From Armatimonadota bacterium (GTDB lineage Bacteria > Armatimonadota > UBA5829), in assembly GCA_012522555.1 (NCBI GenBank), contig JAAYKG010000068.1, positions 1-38,487 on the forward strand: DNA of 38,487 nucleotides, in the 5' to 3' direction. The notes under the pieces were generated by a model that saw nothing but the letters and a program-made list of their open reading frames with translations, was not told the DNA's origin and made no database searches. Numbering within the stretch: the first letter of the stretch is position 1; the number at the start of each line of letters is the position of its first letter. This document shows, in pieces, positions 35,832 through 38,487 of the stretch. The translations under genes were made by a program, and so were the position numbers.

Positions 35832-37550
35832 TTACTCTATGATCGCACCTGTTGAAGCCGAGGAGACCATCCGCGCATAACGCGCGAGATACCCCTCCTT
35901 CACTCTCGGCTGGGGAGCTTTCCACTCCGCTCGCCGAGCAGCAAGCTCTTCATCGGAGAGCTTGACATCCAGACGTTTGCCCGGAATATCTATAGAAATT
36001 ATATCGCCTTCTTTGAGCAGCCCGATCGGCCCGCCGGAAGCAGCTTCAGGGGAAATATGGCCGATACACGCCCCACGAGAGGCCCCAGAGAAGCGACCGT
36101 CCGTGATAAGCGCGATGTCCTTACCCATCCCCATGCCGGAAACCGTGGCGGTGGCGGTGAGCATTTCGCGCATCCCCGGTCCGCCTTTTGGCCCCTCATT
36201 GCGAATAACTATCACTTCACCTTTATTGATTTTGCCTGCCAAAAGTTCTCTAACAGCATCGTCCTCGCACTCAAAGACTCTCGCCCGACCTTCGAACACC
36301 CAAGCCTCCGGCTCCACCGCCGACTGCTTGACAACTGACCCATCAGGCGCGAGGTTGCCTTTCAGAACGGCAAGCCCACCTTCTTCGTGATACGGATTAT
36401 CGGCCGGGCGGATCACGTCCGGGTTGCGATTGACCACACCGGATATGTTCACACCAAGGGTGTTGCCTGTAACCGTCTTCACATCGAGATCAATAAGCCC
36501 CAGCTTACCAAGTTCTTTAAGCACAGCCGGCACCCCGCCGGCCTCGTCGAGGTCCTGAATATGATGTATGGCCTGCTGGTGAGATGGAGTGTCCATCTGA
36601 GCGGCATCAGTCAGCAATTCTGGGTGCGCCACCGCAGGGCTTAGAGTGGCCAGGTGCGGAGTGCGCTTACTGATCTCATTGAGCGAATCCAGCGTGAATT
36701 CAACTTTGGCCTCGTGGGCGATAGCAGGGATGTGTAGAGTGGTGTTGGTCGAGCAGCCCAGCGCCATATCCACAGCCAGCGCATTAGCGAACGCGGCCGG
36801 CGTCATAATATCGCGCGGCTTGATGTTCTTCTCCAGAAGCTCCATCACCTTCATTCCCGCGTGCTTTGCCAAACGCGTTCGCGCAGCATGTACCGCTGGG
36901 ATGGTGCCGTTGCCGGGGAGTCCCATACCGATCGCTTCGGTCAGGCAGTTCATAGAGTTTGCCGTAAACATACCAGCGCAGCTCCCGCATCCCGGGCAGG
37001 CCTCGTTTTCCATCTCGCAAAGGTCATCTTCGGTGATGTTGCCTGCCAGCAAGGCTCCCGCACCTTCGAACATCTGGCTCACGGAGATATTTCTGCCTCG
37101 GTATCGACCGGCCATCATCGGCCCGCCGCTGATCACCACTGTGGGAATATTTACTCGCGCGGCGGCCATAAGCATGCCGGGCACGATCTTGTCGCAGTTG
37201 GGGATCAGGACCAGCGCATCGAATGCGTGCGCCTTCGCGATGCATTCAATTGAGTCGGCGATAATCTCGCGGGTGACCAGGGAATATTTCATGCCCTCGT
37301 GGCCCATTGCGATACCATCGCACATGCCTATCACCCCGAACTCCATCGGGGTCCCGCCGGCCATCCGCACCCCAGCTTTGACGGCGTCGGCAATTTTGTC
37401 GAGTTGAATATGCCCAGGCACAATCTCATTCCAGGAGTTTGCCACTCCGACGAGGGGGCGATACATCTCCTCATCGGTATACCCCATAGCCTTGATCAAC
37501 GATCTTGCGGCTGCCCGCTCCATTCCCGTGCGTAAGACGTCGCTTCTCAA
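35832..37550 (-). CDS. ilvD: Dihydroxy-acid dehydratase
   Basis: A 572-aa Fe-S enzyme that dehydrates 2,3-dihydroxy-isovalerate and 2,3-dihydroxy-3-methylvalerate to the oxo acids. Motifs are [55 protein letters not shown] and [19 protein letters not shown] (cluster cysteines). [32 protein letters not shown] and [20 protein letters not shown] follow. The start is TTG 37550, seven bases after GGAGG, with no ATG alternative that keeps the conserved N-terminus. It is the first gene of the ilv series, with a promoter at 37682-37710 and a structured leader containing a short ORF. Confidence 0.97.
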   Translation of the reverse strand: MRSDVLRTGMERAAARSLIKAMGYTDEEMYRPLVGVANSWNEIVPGHIQLDKIADAVKAGVRMAGGTPMEFGVIGMCDGIAMGHEGMKYSLVTREIIADSIECIAKAHAFDALVLIPNCDKIVPGMLMAAARVNIPTVVISGGPMMAGRYRGRNISVSQMFEGAGALLAGNITEDDLCEMENEACPGCGSCAGMFTANSMNCLTEAIGMGLPGNGTIPAVHAARTRLAKHAGMKVMELLEKNIKPRDIMTPAAFANALAVDMALGCSTNTTLHIPAIAHEAKVEFTLDSLNEISKRTPHLATLSPAVAHPELLTDAAQMDTPSHQQAIHHIQDLDEAGGVPAVLKELGKLGLIDLDVKTVTGNTLGVNISGVVNRNPDVIRPADNPYHEEGGLAVLKGNLAPDGSVVKQSAVEPEAWVFEGRARVFECEDDAVRELLAGKINKGEVIVIRNEGPKGGPGMREMLTATATVSGMGMGKDIALITDGRFSGASRGACIGHISPEAASGGPIGLLKEGDIISIDIPGKRLDVKLSDEELAARRAEWKAPQPRVKEGYLARYARMVSSASTGAIIE

Positions 37551-37572
37551 CTGCCTGCCTCCACAAAATACC

Positions 37573-37602
37573 GGCTCGCCGCTAAAGTTTCGGCGGGTAG
37601 CC
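37573..37602 (-). promoter_or_regulatory. Hairpin just before the ilvD ribosome-binding site
   Basis: GGCT plus CGCCG (37573-37581) pair with CGGCG (37591-37595) and AGCC (37599-37602), nine pairs with a three-base bulge. On the minus strand it ends about 15 bases before GGAGG of ilvD and is followed by GGTATTTTG, a short T run. The stop codon of the leader ORF lies in its loop. A second stem, GGTTCAG (37631-37637) with CTGAACC (37645-37651), lies further upstream in the same leader. An attenuation role is inferred, not shown. Confidence 0.42.
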
Positions 37603-37662
37603 AGAATATATACTTAAACGAATTGCAATTGGTTCAGCGCTTGCCTGAACCGCTCGCCACAT
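37582..37662 (-). CDS. Possible 26-aa leader peptide upstream of ilvD
   Basis: The ORF starts at ATG 37662, reads [20 protein letters not shown] then GYPPKL, and stops with TAG at 37584-37582 inside the loop of the hairpin before ilvD. Six of 26 codons are for Val, Ile or Leu (V5, I12, I14, L16, I18, L26), including rarer ATA and TTA. There is no ribosome-binding site. If transcription starts near 37675 as the promoter predicts, the ATG is only about 13 bases in, close to leaderless. Branched-chain operons are often controlled by such peptides, but the codon enrichment here is modest and the ORF may be chance. Confidence 0.3.
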   Translation of the reverse strand: MWRAVQASAEPIAIRLSIYSGYPPKL

Positions 37663-37681
37663 TAAGAAAAAGTGTCGTTAT

Positions 37682-37710
37682 ATGTTAGCACAGCAGGCGG
37701 AGGGGGTCAA
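37682..37710 (-). promoter_or_regulatory. Promoter of the ilvD-led operon
   Basis: On the minus strand TTGACC (plus 37710-37705) and TAACAT (37687-37682) are separated by exactly 17 bases. They match five of six and four of six consensus bases of a housekeeping promoter. Transcription would start near 37675, giving a leader of about 125 bases before ilvD. It is the best promoter seen on the minus strand. Confidence 0.6.
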
Positions 37711-37757
37711 TATTTGCGCGGGCGTGTCCGGAACTTATGCGCTTAAATACGGCTTCC

Positions 37758-37898
37758 CCCTCACCCCAGCCCTCTCCCTCGAGGGAGAGGGGGTAAATTG
37801 TTCCTACGTCAAGGGGGGAGGGAGCAACTGGTTCCCTTTCCTGGGAAGAAGATTAGGCTCAAAGTCCCCTCTCCTGGGGGAGAGGGTTAGGGTGAGGG
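37758..37898. repeat. Inverted-repeat element upstream of the ilvD promoter (copy 2)
   Basis: The 21-base ends at 37758-37778 (CCCTCACCCCAGCCCTCTCC+C) and 37878-37898 are inverted copies matching at 19 of 21 positions. Inside the left end is a perfect 22-base palindrome at 37770-37791, with half CCCTCTCCCTC. The right end folds as CCCTCTCC against GGAGAGGG. About 75 bases of unrelated spacer lie between. The same terminal sequence occurs at 29171. It encodes no protein and has no obvious target-site duplication; a REP-like or MITE-like element is the likely class. Confidence 0.7.
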
Positions 37899-37998
37899 CG
37901 AGGGCAAGCAATCAGGCTCACGGCCTTAGCACTAACACATCACACAGTATTTGTTTGCACATTGGCCCTACGCTGGAGGGTAACGCACGAGGCGCTAC

Positions 37999-38487
37999 CT
38001 ATTTATATATGTAAGTCGGCAGGTCGAGTTCTCTTAACCTTCTCTTCAACGCCACAGCCGACACCTCGAATCTCTTGGCCATAATGTTCACACGGTTTTG
38101 AGGATTAAACGCAAGCTCCTCATAGTAAAGCAGCACTAAGTCCTGAGGCATAAGCAGCAGAGCAGCGAATCGATCACAGGCCCGTTCCATTGGCGATGTC
38201 TTCATCTTTGCTGTGTCGAGGAAAAATAGTCTGGACCCGGGCTGTATATGCGCACCGAGCAAATGGTGGCCGATCTCGTGGGCCAGGGTAAAACGGCGGC
38301 GAGTGGGTGGTTTAATGTAGGAATTGTTGATAGCGACAATCGGAGGCACATCCGGCAGGCGCAGATATAGCCCGTCGATTTCCTTTGAGAATTCGCGTTC
38401 GCAGACCTCTATTCCGAGCCTGTCGGCCACTTTATGCAAATCGACCGGGGGTTGAAGACGCAGGGTCTGCCAGGCTTTGTGAGCGAA
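37999..38487 (-). CDS. ImmA/IrrE-family metallo-endopeptidase, N-terminus outside window
   Basis: The open frame runs off the window edge, so 162 residues are visible and the start is missing. It should not be read as starting at the TTG at 38439: the upstream codons give AWQTLRLQPPVDLHKVADRL, the usual ImmA beginning before LGIEV. The zinc-protease motif is FTLAHEIGHHLLG, followed by ERACDRFAALLLMP, the second conserved block where the Glu/Asp helix lies. Members cut phage-type repressors (ImmA) or act in stress response (IrrE); often an XRE-type regulator is encoded next to them, which here would be outside the window. No phage genes are in view. Isolated from the ilv operon by 448 bases. 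Confidence 0.88.
   Translation of the reverse strand, partial: FAHKAWQTLRLQPPVDLHKVADRLGIEVCEREFSKEIDGLYLRLPDVPPIVAINNSYIKPPTRRRFTLAHEIGHHLLGAHIQPGSRLFFLDTAKMKTSPMERACDRFAALLLMPQDLVLLYYEELAFNPQNRVNIMAKRFEVSAVALKRRLRELDLPTYIYK

Larger units (their letters stand above)
37551..37998. other. 448-base non-coding gap between ilvD and the ImmA-like gene
   Basis: No convincing protein gene is present apart from the short leader ORF. From the ilvD side the gap holds the structured ilvD leader (37551-37675), the promoter (37682-37710), and a palindromic repeat element (37758-37898). About 100 bases of unremarkable sequence run up to the stop codon of the ImmA-like gene at 37999. An apparent plus-strand frame across 37682-38014 is G-rich because it reads the repeat. 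Confidence 0.7.

Noticed and set aside
37682-38014. 110-aa plus-strand frame in the ilvD upstream gap
   Set aside because: It reads through the palindromic repeat, giving a Gly/Glu/Arg-rich low-complexity peptide.

Overview
The window looks like a chromosomal segment of a moderately G+C-rich, diderm-style bacterium. It uses many GTG and TTG starts and has tight TGATG/ATGA overlaps. The closest fit I can suggest is Armatimonadota or a neighbouring phylum. The reasons are a type IV pilus operon directly behind aroE, a prepilin with the H-X9-DG C-terminal motif, very large pseudopilins, an exported GH99/WbsX-like enzyme, and a pyruvate-only isoleucine route (CimA). This assignment is inference from gene content; I recognised no marker sequence.

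Plus strand, 1-22479. After the 3' end of aroE comes a type IV pilus/type II secretion machinery block: extension ATPase pilB, retraction ATPase pilT, platform protein pilC and prepilin peptidase pilD. Next is an H-X9-DG prepilin. A cluster of unusually large minor pseudopilins follows (625, 641 and 907 aa, in the order PilV/GspI-like, PilW/GspJ-like, PilX/GspK-like). A 1512-aa secreted beta-propeller protein then occupies the position that PilY1 holds in classical minor-pilin operons. Behind a terminator lies a 910-aa exported GH99-like protein. hisI, a YtcJ-type amidohydrolase and a 25-codon lipoprotein-signal-only ORF follow as one overlapping unit.

Minus strand, 38487-22538, converging on the plus-strand block near 22.5 kb. 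In transcription order: an ImmA/IrrE-type metallopeptidase cut by the window edge; a 448-base non-coding gap with a palindromic repeat element and the ilvD promoter; ilvD, ilvB, ilvN, ilvC; a secreted nucleoside hydrolase and a C_GCAxxG_C_C protein; leuA, leuC, leuD, leuB, cimA; then ispH and a PDZ-radical SAM-DUF512 protein. Together ilvDBNC, leuACDB and cimA cover the synthesis of the branched-chain 2-oxo acids from pyruvate and acetyl-CoA. Only the final transaminase is absent from the window.

The best leads for something undescribed are three. First, the giant pseudopilin/propeller set, whose proteins share an 'IDYDTG' sequence motif. Second, an ilvC leader in which a long hairpin and a Shine-Dalgarno-sequestering hairpin compete for the same four bases. 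Third, a 26-codon ORF in the ilvD leader that ends inside the hairpin before the ilvD ribosome-binding site. I saw no tRNA, rRNA, CRISPR array, insertion sequence or phage gene.
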